Of a DNA stretch of 54,579 nucleotides, positions 8,261 through 15,387 are shown piece after piece (positions within the stretch are counted from its first letter, which is position 1; each line of letters opens with the position of its first letter). Under the pieces are notes generated by a model that saw only the letters and a program-made list of their open reading frames with translations, was not told the origin of the DNA and ran no database searches. Source of the stretch: a virus. The stretch covers positions 1 to 54,579 of IMG/VR virus record IMGVR_UViG_3300008262_005590, one strand, 5' to 3'. The position numbers and the translations under genes are program-made.

Positions 8261-8289
8261 TTGACCAAAAACTCCAGATCTGCTATACT
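8261..8289 (+). promoter_or_regulatory. Sigma-70-type promoter upstream of 8322 gene
   Basis: TTGACC (8261-8266), a 17-base spacer and TATACT (8284-8289) stand just before a strong AAAAGGAG site at about 8308. A weak hairpin, GTGTTG (8235-8240) with CAACAC (8249-8254), lies between the sugar operon and this promoter and may separate the units. Confidence 0.75.
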
Positions 8290-8321
8290 ATGGGTATAGT
8301 AAATAAAAAGGAGCCAACAAA

Positions 8322-8708
8322 ATGCCTTCAACTCAAGAACTTGTGCTAGACTTGCAGTTTGAATCGTTTGACGTTAACGAAGCCGCAGAGAACTGGAATA
8401 TGGACAGCCAGAAAGACTGGCAGGTGTTCAACAATTTCCTGGTAGCAGATGCCACAGAGTACGAAGAAGCCATGCAGGGTTACTTTGACTTCTATGAAAC
8501 CACCGAGGATGAGTTCACAGCATTTTCCTCTGGAGTTGAGTATGCCGTAGCCAAGATGAACTCTGCATTACAGGCCGCGGGTTCAGATCTCATCATCAAG
8601 TATTGTGACCTTGTGGACGGTGGTGGCTTCATACTTTCTAACCAAGGTATGTCAGAGCGTGCCTGGGCCAAAGCAGCCTTCTCAAAGAAAACCCGGAAGT
8701 TTGGCTAA
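8322..8708 (+). CDS. Hypothetical acidic protein, 128 aa
   Basis: The start is fixed by AAAAGGAGCC upstream and a dedicated promoter. The first 75 residues are acidic and aromatic (ENWNMDSQKDWQVFNNF, YFDFYETTEDEF). The C-terminus turns basic (KAAFSKKTRKFG). No transmembrane segment or known motif is seen. Its own strong promoter and small size suggest an early takeover protein, but the function is unknown. Confidence 0.75.
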   Translation: MPSTQELVLDLQFESFDVNEAAENWNMDSQKDWQVFNNFLVADATEYEEAMQGYFDFYETTEDEFTAFSSGVEYAVAKMNSALQAAGSDLIIKYCDLVDGGGFILSNQGMSERAWAKAAFSKKTRKFG

Positions 8709-8733
8709 TTTCAAATATCAATCAGGAGATCAA

Positions 8734-8997
8734 ATGTCCGCTTTACAAGTTTACCTAGTGCATAAAAATCGTTATCGCGCAATCTTTGGCAGTCCTGCTC
8801 TCAGTCTCGACTCAGCACAGGACCGTCAATCTTTGGCTGATAGCATTGACGCCGAACTGTCGCCCGAGAACTTGACCTGCGATGGCGAACTGCCGCGCGA
8901 ATCAGTGGCCAGTCGTTATCGCACACTGACAACAGTGGCTCGTGAACTGCAGAAGTTAGACCCTGCCGTAAAGTTCTACGAGTACGACGGCGCCTAA
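8734..8997 (+). CDS. Hypothetical protein, 87 aa
   Basis: Start ATG 8734 lies behind AGGAG (8724-8728); a longer reading frame upstream overlaps the preceding gene and is rejected. The sequence (MSALQVYLVHKNRYRAIFGS at the start, then Asp/Glu-rich helices ending YEYDGA) shows no recognised motif. It is probably co-transcribed with the 128-aa gene. Confidence 0.7.
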   Translation: MSALQVYLVHKNRYRAIFGSPALSLDSAQDRQSLADSIDAELSPENLTCDGELPRESVASRYRTLTTVARELQKLDPAVKFYEYDGA

Positions 8998-9010
8998 GTC
9001 GGAGACATCA

Positions 9011-9118
9011 ATGTTTTTAAAAATGGTGAAATTTCTTGTGCTGTTACCATTTGCCGTGATTGTGGCATTTTTGATACTGACAGTGGGTTTTTGGTTTTTT
9101 GTACTTTTATTCAGTTGA
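9011..9118 (+). CDS. Micro membrane protein, 35 aa
   Basis: A 36-codon frame follows GGAGA (9001-9005) and ATG 9011. The product begins MFLKMVKFLVLL and is one long hydrophobic helix with many Phe, Val and Leu residues. Two Lys near the N-terminus suggest an inside-facing start. It resembles a single-pass membrane peptide of unknown role (holin-like activity or inner-membrane interference are possibilities). Its stop codon lies inside the -35 box of the next promoter. Confidence 0.6.
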   Translation: MFLKMVKFLVLLPFAVIVAFLILTVGFWFFVLLFS

Positions 9119-9143
9119 CTGAAAAATCAACAATCGTTATACT
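9115..9143 (+). promoter_or_regulatory. Sigma-70-type promoter for the MoxR gene
   Basis: TTGACT (9115-9120), a 17-base spacer and TATACT (9138-9143) precede the AGGAG ribosome-binding site and ATG 9177. The -35 box overlaps the stop codon of the 35-aa peptide. Confidence 0.75.
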
Positions 9144-9176
9144 AGCATTTCAACCGTAACTTGATAGGAGTAGTGT

Positions 9177-10268
9177 ATGTCCGAAGCCCGTACCGTAACC
9201 AGTAAGCAAGCCCGCAAGAGTATCCTGCGGTGCTTTAAATCCAAGCGCCCACTGTTCTTGTGGGGTCCTCCAGGCATTGGCAAGTCTGAACTGGTGGAGA
9301 ACATTGCCACTGAGATGAATGGCTATATGATTGACCTGCGCCTGGCGCAGATGGAGCCCACCGACTTGCGTGGCATTCCGTTTTACAACAAAGACTTGAA
9401 CAAGATGGACTGGGCCGCGCCCGTGGACCTGCCCGACGAAGAATTGGCCAGCCAGTATCCCATCGTTATCTTGTTCTTGGACGAGATGAACTCGGCCGCT
9501 CCGTCGGTACAGGCCGCGGCATATCAGTTGACACTTAACCGTCGCATTGGCAAGTATCGACTGCCCGACAATGTGGTAATCGTGGCCGCTGGTAACCGTG
9601 ACTCAGACAAGGGCGTGACTTATCGTATGCCCACGCCCTTGGCCAATCGCTTTATCCACCAGGAAATGAAAGTGGATTTCAACTCCTGGCAAGAGTGGGC
9701 TGTGCTGAATCGCATCCACAAAGACGTGGTAGGTTACCTGAGTTTTGCCAAGGGCGACTTGTACGACTTTGATGCTAAATCGGCATCACGCTCGTTTGCT
9801 ACACCGCGTTCCTGGACCTTTGTGAGCCAATTGCTGGACGACGAAGAAGATGATGACACGCTGATGAATCTCATCGCTGGTACTGTGGGCGAGGGCTTGG
9901 CTGTGAAGTTTATGGCTCACCGCAAAGTATCTGCCAAGATGCCCCAGCCTGAAGACATCCTAGACGGCAAAGTCAAGGATCTGCAGGTGAAGGAAGTGTC
10001 GGCAATGTACAGTTTGGTTACCAGTCTCTGCTATGAACTCAAAGAGGGCCTTGGCCGTGCCAAAGACTCCAAGAGCAAAGAAGAGTGGAACAAAAAGGTC
10101 GATAACTTCTTGGGCTATATGATGGCGAACTTTGAAACAGAGCTCACTGTCATGGGTGCTCGTGTGGCATTGACTGTGTACGAACTGCCCTTTGAAACTA
10201 CCAAACTCAAGAACTTTGACGAGTTCTACAAGAAGTTTGGCAAATACATCCTCCAGGCAGCCAACTAA
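9177..10268 (+). CDS. MoxR-family AAA+ ATPase
   Basis: The 363-aa protein has Walker A GPPGIGKS (residues 30-37), Walker B VILFLDE (about 97-103) and a sensor-1 segment VVAAGNRDSDKG (about 135-146), followed by PTPLANRF. These are typical of MoxR ATPases, chaperone-like enzymes that work with a VWA-domain partner on metal insertion or complex remodelling. Here the partner appears to be the metallopeptidase/VWA gene at 10702-11938. MoxR/VWA pairs are known in large T4-like phages, where their function is unclear. Confidence 0.9.
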   Translation: MSEARTVTSKQARKSILRCFKSKRPLFLWGPPGIGKSELVENIATEMNGYMIDLRLAQMEPTDLRGIPFYNKDLNKMDWAAPVDLPDEELASQYPIVILFLDEMNSAAPSVQAAAYQLTLNRRIGKYRLPDNVVIVAAGNRDSDKGVTYRMPTPLANRFIHQEMKVDFNSWQEWAVLNRIHKDVVGYLSFAKGDLYDFDAKSASRSFATPRSWTFVSQLLDDEEDDDTLMNLIAGTVGEGLAVKFMAHRKVSAKMPQPEDILDGKVKDLQVKEVSAMYSLVTSLCYELKEGLGRAKDSKSKEEWNKKVDNFLGYMMANFETELTVMGARVALTVYELPFETTKLKNFDEFYKKFGKYILQAAN

Positions 10269-10276
10269 AAGGCTCA

Positions 10277-10323
10277 GGGAGCGGGTGCCTGCTCGGACAC
10301 AGGCTGTTACGAAACCCGCTCCC
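10277..10323 (+). other. Nested stem-loop between the MoxR gene and the 112-aa gene
   Basis: GGGAGCGGGT (10277-10286) pairs with ACCCGCTCCC (10314-10323). Inside it GCCTG (10287-10291) pairs with CAGGC (10300-10304). The outer stem has ten GC-rich pairs and stacks directly on the inner helix on its 5' side. No T-run follows. It may be a terminator variant, a transcript-stabilising structure or a small regulatory RNA. Confidence 0.6.
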
Positions 10324-10333
10324 ACCTCTCGCT

Positions 10334-10672
10334 ATGATCATTTTCAAACTACAAGCCTTAGACCGTAGACATTCTGGAAATCATATCTACGGTTATCGTG
10401 CTGAGCGACTGCACCAGCGCAATCCCATAGAAGGTAGAGCCAGTATGAAATGCTTTGCCGAAGCCAGGGCTTACCTTTGGCAGGCCTTTGGCTGGAGTGC
10501 CGATCTTGATGAAATGTTTGCGGTGTATGGCAACGATGACAAACCGGTATGGTGCTGGCGTACCAACCATCTATCGGGACATTACATCTACCTTAAATCG
10601 CCCAAAGAGATCAGTGTATTCTTGCTTAAATATGCAGAGCAGACCCAGGTTGACCCAAAAATCAAATTCTAA
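10334..10672 (+). CDS. Hypothetical protein, 112 aa
   Basis: ATG 10334 begins 11 bases after a strong stem-loop and has no clear Shine-Dalgarno site. The protein has basic and aromatic stretches (HIYGYRAERLHQRN, YLWQAFGWSADLDEMFAVYG, VWCWRTNHLSGHYIYLKSP) and no recognised motif. Its tail overlaps the promoter of the next gene. An internal start cannot be excluded. Confidence 0.55.
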   Translation: MIIFKLQALDRRHSGNHIYGYRAERLHQRNPIEGRASMKCFAEARAYLWQAFGWSADLDEMFAVYGNDDKPVWCWRTNHLSGHYIYLKSPKEISVFLLKYAEQTQVDPKIKF

Positions 10673-10678
10673 TATAAT
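10650..10678 (+). promoter_or_regulatory. Near-perfect sigma-70 promoter
   Basis: TTGACC (10650-10655), a 17-base spacer and the consensus TATAAT (10673-10678). It stands before the GGAG site of the metallopeptidase/VWA gene at 10702 and begins within the 3' end of the previous gene. Confidence 0.82.
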
Positions 10679-10701
10679 AATAGAAATACTTAGGAGTCTA
10701 T

Positions 10702-11391
10702 ATGTCCACAGCAACTACAGAAAATAAAAAACAAAAGTTCGCTAATCTCTTGGGTCCTACAGATAGGGCCTTGGATGTCAAGATCCGTGAAAAACTCATT
10801 ACCGGCCGCGTGGGCCTGTTGATCAAGCAACCTTTCTTTGGTAACCTGGCTACTCGTCTCAAACTGACCAATGCCGACGAATGGTGTAGCACTGCCGCTA
10901 CCGACGGCAGGAATTTTTACTACAACAGCCGTTTCATCGATATGCTCAAGCCCAAGGAAGTAGAGTTCTTGTTTGGCCACGAAGTGCTCCATTGCTGTTA
11001 TGATCACTTTGGGCGACGTGGCGAGCGTGATGCTCAACTGTTCAACATCGCCAATGACTATGCTGTCAATGCTGACTTGAAGAAACACCGCGTGGGCGAG
11101 ATGATTACCACGGTACCTGCCTTGTACGACTCCAAGTTTGAAGGTTGGTCATCGGAGCAGATCTATGACTATCTGTACGAGAATGCTGAAAAGATCAGTC
11201 TAAATGATTTGCTGGACAAACTCATCGACGAACACTTGGACGGCGACGATGACGATGGCGAAAGTGAAGGCAACAGCGACGGCAAAGGCAACAAAGGCCG
11301 TCCACGGCTCAGCCATGATAAATGCGGCCAATCAGGCCGGCGCTGGCAACATTCCCGCAGGCGTGGCTCGTATGATCAAGGACATCACTGA
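10702..11391 (+). CDS. Metallopeptidase-VWA protein, N-terminal part (frame disrupted)
   Basis: The first 185 or so residues match the N-terminal putative zinc metallopeptidase domain (DUF2201-type) with HEVLH (HExxH) in FGHEVLHCCYDHFGRR, about residue 94. An acidic linker follows (DGDDDDGESEGNSDG). After about nucleotide 11295 the frame yields a meaningless Arg-rich end and stops at 11391. The expected continuation (NAANQAGAGNIPAG and the VWA domain) is read one base later. A +1 shift near 11280-11315 would restore one protein of about 411 aa. It may be a true frameshift mutation, recoding, or a sequence error. Confidence 0.7.
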   Translation: MSTATTENKKQKFANLLGPTDRALDVKIREKLITGRVGLLIKQPFFGNLATRLKLTNADEWCSTAATDGRNFYYNSRFIDMLKPKEVEFLFGHEVLHCCYDHFGRRGERDAQLFNIANDYAVNADLKKHRVGEMITTVPALYDSKFEGWSSEQIYDYLYENAEKISLNDLLDKLIDEHLDGDDDDGESEGNSDGKGNKGRPRLSHDKCGQSGRRWQHSRRRGSYDQGHH

Positions 11392-11938
11392 GCCCAAGAT
11401 GAACTGGCGCGAACTGCTTCGTATGCAATTACAGAGCACTATCAAGACCGACTTTACCTGGATGCGTCCCAGCCGGCGTGGTTGGGATATGGACGCTGTG
11501 ATGCCAGGTATGCGCAACGAAGACGCCATTGATATTGCTGTGTTCATTGATGCGTCAGGATCCATTGGCGACAAGATGCTCAAAGACTTCTTGGGCGAGA
11601 TCCAAGGCATCATGGAATCCTTTGAAAGTTATAAAATCCACGTGGTCACTTTTGATACTCACTGCTACAATCCTGTTACCTATAATTCCGATAATTTGGA
11701 TGACATTTGTGACTATGATGTCAAGGGTGGTGGTGGCACAGACTTTACCTGTATCTTTGATTATCTCAAGGACTCGGCTGTGGAGCCCAAGAAACTGGTG
11801 GTGTTCACAGACGGATTGCCTTTTGGTTCCTGGGGTGATCCCAACTACTGCGACACAGTTTGGATCATTCATAGCAATCCCGGATGCCAAGCGCCCTTTG
11901 GTCTCTCTGCAGAGTATGACAAACAGGATAAACATTAA
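11315..11938 (+). CDS. Metallopeptidase-VWA protein, C-terminal VWA part (frame disrupted)
   Basis: From ATG 11315 this frame gives 207 aa beginning MINAANQAGAGNIPAGV, the conserved continuation of the upstream metallopeptidase domain. The VWA-like domain shows the MIDAS pattern DASGSIG, then GGGTDFT and FTDG. No ribosome-binding site precedes 11315, so the start is uncertain and the part is probably made by fusion with the upstream frame or by coupling. It pairs functionally with the MoxR ATPase upstream. Confidence 0.68.
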   Translation: MINAANQAGAGNIPAGVARMIKDITEPKMNWRELLRMQLQSTIKTDFTWMRPSRRGWDMDAVMPGMRNEDAIDIAVFIDASGSIGDKMLKDFLGEIQGIMESFESYKIHVVTFDTHCYNPVTYNSDNLDDICDYDVKGGGGTDFTCIFDYLKDSAVEPKKLVVFTDGLPFGSWGDPNYCDTVWIIHSNPGCQAPFGLSAEYDKQDKH

Positions 11939-12188
11939 ACCCCAGGATTGGTTTGACACCCGGGAGCTGTCATGGGCTCCTGGTCATTTTACCCGCTGTC
12001 CGCAGACAGTATCCAAAAGTGCCCGAGTCCAACGCTGGATCGTTGAAAACACCCAGGGACGCTATGCTTTCCACGTGTGGGTAGAGCAGTTGCCCAAGGT
12101 AGTGTCTCGAGAGTGCGTGAGTTTTGAAGATCCGCAAGAAGCCCTGCTATTCTCCCTCTGGCACCAGCAAGAACCCGATCTGTTTTAA
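11916..12188 (+). CDS. Hypothetical protein, 90 aa
   Basis: ATG 11916 overlaps the last 23 bases of the VWA gene in another frame. The product is rich in Trp and Gln (WFDTRELSWAPGHF, RWIVENTQGRYAFHVWVEQL, LFSLWHQQEPDLF) and has no recognised motif. The overlapping arrangement suggests translational coupling to the VWA gene. The start is the first ATG that avoids running far into the VWA gene. Confidence 0.55.
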   Translation: MTNRINIKPQDWFDTRELSWAPGHFTRCPQTVSKSARVQRWIVENTQGRYAFHVWVEQLPKVVSRECVSFEDPQEALLFSLWHQQEPDLF

Positions 12189-12209
12189 CCAAAAAATCTA
12201 AGCATAAAA

Positions 12210-12238
12210 TTTCCATACAGTAAATATCTGTATGGAAA
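12210..12238 (+). promoter_or_regulatory. Inverted repeat covering a start codon, with TAAATATC in its loop
   Basis: TTTCCATACAG (12210-12220) pairs with CTGTATGGAAA (12228-12238), eleven perfect pairs. The right arm contains the ATG at 12232. TAAATATC (12221-12228), a T4-late-like element, covers the loop. A possible -10 TAAAAT is at 12205-12210. The site could be an operator, or an RNA hairpin that hides the start codon; no Shine-Dalgarno site is present. Confidence 0.6.
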
Positions 12239-12456
12239 ATCCTTCATTCTCTGTCAATGACTTGCTGTTCATTAAAAATCTCATTGAGGTTATAAATCGT
12301 CGCGGCGGGTTCCAGCCAGCCGAAATGGTGGCCGTGGGCGAGTTCTACAATCGTGTTAGTGCTTTCTATGATTACAGCGTACAGCAGATGCAACAATCCC
12401 CGTCAGACAAGGATATCCCAGCAACAACTACCGGCCCCGAGCCAAAGGAGAAATAA
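12232..12456 (+). CDS. Hypothetical protein, 74 aa
   Basis: The helical N-terminal part (NDLLFIKNLIEVINRRGGFQ, then AEMVAVGEFYNRVSAFYDYS) is like small conserved proteins of T4-like aquatic phages. The tail is polar and Pro-rich. The ATG sits in the right arm of an 11-bp inverted repeat and has no ribosome-binding site, so expression may depend on that structure or be leaderless. The next gene begins directly at the following base. Confidence 0.65.
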   Translation: MENPSFSVNDLLFIKNLIEVINRRGGFQPAEMVAVGEFYNRVSAFYDYSVQQMQQSPSDKDIPATTTGPEPKEK

Positions 12457-13137
12457 ATGGCATTTTTAAAACACATCGGTAAACACGGCGACAAGCGAGT
12501 CGTCATTGTTTTTAAAACCGTACCCAACGAAGATCATATGTGTTTGGTTATCTACCCAGACGTGTTGCCTGTCAGTTTCCATGACAGCATCATGAAACTG
12601 CTGGAAAGCGAAGTAGGACAGCAGGCCACTGACTTCAGCGAAGCATTACATCGTAATCTTTTGCCCGATGGACGCGGAATACTCACAGCCATCCACCAAG
12701 AAGGTTTCTTGAAAAAGATCAACACCAATCAAGTCATCGTCACACCCACACCTACCAGCAGTGTTCGCTTGGATGAACTAAACAAAATCTTGACCGAGAT
12801 GGCGCAAGGCGAAGATGCGGTCAAGCGTTTGGCTGAATTGGACAAGCAACAAGGTCTGCAAGTGCCCACTGCTAAACAATATCGTCCCACCGACGTTCCA
12901 GCAGGATCGGATCGTGCAAAAGCACTACAGGCATCAGGACAAGATGCATTAGATGACGGCAGTATCAGTAAAGGACTGCGTGATCAAGCTGCAAAAATGG
13001 CTCTGGAGGCAAAACAACTATTGGCTGAAAGCGATCGTCTTCTCAAAGAAGCGGCTGCTATGGGCGCAGGTGTAGCACCTGCGGCTGAAAAACGAGGCCG
13101 TGGTCGTCCTGCCAAGAGTGCCGCGAATGCTGGGTAA
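12457..13137 (+). CDS. Hypothetical protein with AT-hook-like C-terminus, 226 aa
   Basis: ATG 12457 follows AAAGGAG and abuts the previous stop. Residues 1-110 form a mixed alpha/beta part of unknown fold (VVIVFKTVPNEDHMCLVIYP near the start). Residues about 110-200 are helical with Ala, Gln and Lys. The end carries KRGRGRPAKS, an AT-hook-like RGRP core that would bind the minor groove of AT-rich DNA. The N-terminal region resembles conserved proteins of T4-like cyanophages. The function is unknown. Confidence 0.7.
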   Translation: MAFLKHIGKHGDKRVVIVFKTVPNEDHMCLVIYPDVLPVSFHDSIMKLLESEVGQQATDFSEALHRNLLPDGRGILTAIHQEGFLKKINTNQVIVTPTPTSSVRLDELNKILTEMAQGEDAVKRLAELDKQQGLQVPTAKQYRPTDVPAGSDRAKALQASGQDALDDGSISKGLRDQAAKMALEAKQLLAESDRLLKEAAAMGAGVAPAAEKRGRGRPAKSAANAG

Positions 13138-13459
13138 AACTGTTGATATAAATCTAGATTGCGATCATTGGGAAGAAATTGTAGAGGCCGTCGACAAGAC
13201 CGATGTGCCTGTACAGTGTCTCAAGAGACTGACAATCAAATTAGAAAACGGCAGGCGCCGGCAGATCAGCATCACTAAACTGAGAAAACAAGGTATGCCG
13301 GAAGAACAGATCCAGATCATAATCAATCATACCTTGGAAATGATGGCAGCCGAAATCAAAAGCATTGATTTTATAGTAGATGTTGAATCTGTGGCCAAGA
13401 TGGTGAAACCTTACAGCAAAGAACTGCTGGATAAGATATCAATCAAAGGTCGTGCATGA
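13127..13459 (+). CDS. Hypothetical protein, 110 aa
   Basis: I choose ATG 13127, which overlaps the previous gene by 11 bases; a GTG at 13100 is possible but overlaps more. The product begins MLGKTVDINLDCDHWEEIVE and is a charged alpha/beta protein with RRRQISITKLRKQGMPEEQI, which looks like a short helix-turn segment. No family is recognised. It overlaps thyX by ATGA at 13456. Confidence 0.65.
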   Translation: MLGKTVDINLDCDHWEEIVEAVDKTDVPVQCLKRLTIKLENGRRRQISITKLRKQGMPEEQIQIIINHTLEMMAAEIKSIDFIVDVESVAKMVKPYSKELLDKISIKGRA

Positions 13460-14136
13460 ATGTTCGTTTGCTATCCTACAGCCAACCCACAGGTGAATAT
13501 CGAGATCTGGGTATCGCAGATGCGCAGGAACTCATTGCGTATTGCGCCCGTGTCAGCAATCCTTCCAATCAACTCAACAGCGAAACATCAGAGAAACTCA
13601 TCAGATACTTGGTCAAGCACCAACACTGGTCGCCACTGGAAATGGTGTCAGCCTGTTGCGAAATCACCACCACAAGAGATATCGCAAGACAGATACTTAG
13701 ACACAGAAGTTTCTCATTCCAAGAGTTTAGCCAGCGATATGCTGACCCTACTCGAGACCTCAGTTTCGTTCGTAGAGAAGCAAGACTGCAAGATACAAAA
13801 AATCGACAAAACAGCATCGCACTTGACACCAATGATGCCAAGCATCGAGAACTGGAACGTGAGTGGCAGGACCAACAACGGGAAGTCATACGAGCCGCAC
13901 GAAACGCCTACAGCTGGGCTGTCACTAACGGCATAGCCAAAGAACAGGCCCGTGCCGTGCTACCCGAAGGCCTGACCGAAAGTAGGCTGTACATGAACGG
14001 CACCTTGCGTTCATGGATACACTTTATTGAACTACGCTCGGGACATGGCACACAGTTAGAACATCAGCAGGTGGCCCGAGCCTGCGCAGAAGTCATCGCT
14101 ACAGTATTTCCCTTGACACATGAGTTCGTCAACTGA
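13456..14136 (+). CDS. thyX: Flavin-dependent thymidylate synthase
   Basis: The 226-aa protein holds the ThyX signature RHRSFSFQEFSQRY (residues 82-95; RHRxxSxxxxSxR) and a C-terminal substrate region (NGTLRSWIHFIELRSGHGTQ). ThyX makes dTMP from dUMP using methylene-tetrahydrofolate and reduced FAD. It is common in phages, where it supports DNA synthesis. It overlaps the gene before it by four bases and the next by 17. Confidence 0.96.
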   Translation: MNVRLLSYSQPTGEYRDLGIADAQELIAYCARVSNPSNQLNSETSEKLIRYLVKHQHWSPLEMVSACCEITTTRDIARQILRHRSFSFQEFSQRYADPTRDLSFVRREARLQDTKNRQNSIALDTNDAKHRELEREWQDQQREVIRAARNAYSWAVTNGIAKEQARAVLPEGLTESRLYMNGTLRSWIHFIELRSGHGTQLEHQQVARACAEVIATVFPLTHEFVN

Positions 14137-14386
14137 CCTTCATACCTATACTGTGTTTGAATGTTCAATAGGTGATGTAGAAGATCCTGATATCTATGCG
14201 GCACAACCCATGTACGAATGGCAACAGACCGACGCAGGCAAGTGGGTCATGGAGAATGCTGCGGAAACTCCCAGTTATCACATCGGTGCCGATTACAACA
14301 CCTATGGTTATCGCTGTAGCATTCGTGCCAGTTTTGCAGAACGTCAAGCAGTAGAATACTGCTTACGATTCGTCAAAGAGAAATAG
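14120..14386 (+). CDS. Hypothetical protein, 88 aa
   Basis: ATG 14120 lies inside the end of thyX in another frame. The product reads MSSSTDLHTYTVFECSIGDV, then an aromatic middle (PMYEWQQTDAGKWVMENA) and ends FVKEK. The central part looks like a short beta-rich domain (YNTYGYRCSIRASF). It is the last plus-strand gene, and its end overlaps the tail of the converging minus-strand oxygenase gene by 24 bases. Confidence 0.65.
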   Translation: MSSSTDLHTYTVFECSIGDVEDPDIYAAQPMYEWQQTDAGKWVMENAAETPSYHIGADYNTYGYRCSIRASFAERQAVEYCLRFVKEK

Positions 14387-14950
14387 ATCCACCGGCACAC
14401 ATAGCCTTAGCGTTCCTGCATAAGGCATCACAAAATGGTACAAGAAACTGGGAAATATGTAAACATCGCCAGTTCGAGGCTGTATGCGAGTATAATCAAA
14501 TTGTTTTTGTTTTTGTTTATTATCATAGCCTCGATTGGCGTTAGATCTAGGATCGCAGAATATCAACTGTCCTCCTTGGGTGGATTCTTCGGCCAACAGA
14601 TAAAACACACCACTGTAATGACTACCACTGTGATTGTGCAGGATCAAATGATAATTTCCTTGATTTCCAGTAAGCCATGATTTAAACTTATAGGTTTGGA
14701 AGTCTGTGATATGTTTGTCAATGGTATCTACAAGATACTGATCAAAAGCAGGATATACTTCTTGATCGATCCATTGATCAAGTTCAGGTAGATTGAGATC
14801 CAAGATGTTCTCCTCATAAATTTCTTCGGTTGGCTTGGCAAAATCTACATTGACCATCAGCGCATCCACTACCTGCTGACGTATGTGATCATTCTTCATG
14901 GTTGTATACTGCACAGGTGTTGGATACAGTAGATTCATTCCTGGATTCAT
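14363..14950 (-). CDS. Putative 2OG-Fe(II) oxygenase (TIGR02466-like)
   Basis: The 195-aa product shows the pattern of TIGR02466-type oxygenases: LHNHSGSHYSGVFYLL (about residues 104-119), GGQLIFCDPR (127-135), then PRTGDVYIFPSFLYHFV (158-174). Likely iron ligands are a His of the first segment, Asp133 and His172, with Arg182 a candidate for binding 2-oxoglutarate. Such enzymes hydroxylate proteins or small molecules. It is the last gene of the minus-strand modification cluster and overlaps the 146-aa gene by ATGA. A protein substrate is inferred from context. Confidence 0.72.
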   Translation of the reverse strand: MNPGMNLLYPTPVQYTTMKNDHIRQQVVDALMVNVDFAKPTEEIYEENILDLNLPELDQWIDQEVYPAFDQYLVDTIDKHITDFQTYKFKSWLTGNQGNYHLILHNHSGSHYSGVFYLLAEESTQGGQLIFCDPRSNANRGYDNKQKQKQFDYTRIQPRTGDVYIFPSFLYHFVMPYAGTLRLCVPVDLFLFDES

Positions 14951-15387
14951 AGCATGAATTCTCTTTCAAAATAGTTTCTTATGTCGGGTATCATTCCTTG
15001 ATCCATGTTATTGGGCAAGGCCGCAATGATCTTGATGTAGGTTTCTTTGTCTTGACTGTAGGGAACAAAGTAAGGATCATTGCCGTACAGCAGATCAGGA
15101 TCATCTAGCACAGTTAAAAAATCTTCACCAAATTCTTGATTCAACCATCGAGCATATAAGACAGCAACTGCATAACTTTTACCAGGATATAACCATCCAA
15201 CTTCCTGCTCAGTAAAATACTTCACAGCAGTTGACACAACATCAGTGACTATTTCAATGTCAAACTGATTTAGATCGTCACCGTGTTCTTTGGTAAGTCT
15301 GTGATATACTTCCTGTCTTACTTTCCACTCTTTCATGATATCAAGTGTACTGGCGAGCATACCACTGTATGAGATGTTTGTATCCAT
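14947..15387 (-). CDS. Hypothetical protein, 146 aa
   Basis: The 146-aa acidic product is helical at the start (MLASTLDIMKEWKVRQEVYHRL). The middle has WLYPGKSYAVAVLYARWLNQ, and the end DQGMIPDIRNYFEREFML. No motif or family is recognised. The gene overlaps the radical-SAM gene before it by 47 bases and the oxygenase after it by 4, so it belongs to the same operon and may be an accessory or substrate-binding protein. Confidence 0.68.
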   Translation of the reverse strand: MDTNISYSGMLASTLDIMKEWKVRQEVYHRLTKEHGDDLNQFDIEIVTDVVSTAVKYFTEQEVGWLYPGKSYAVAVLYARWLNQEFGEDFLTVLDDPDLLYGNDPYFVPYSQDKETYIKIIAALPNNMDQGMIPDIRNYFEREFML

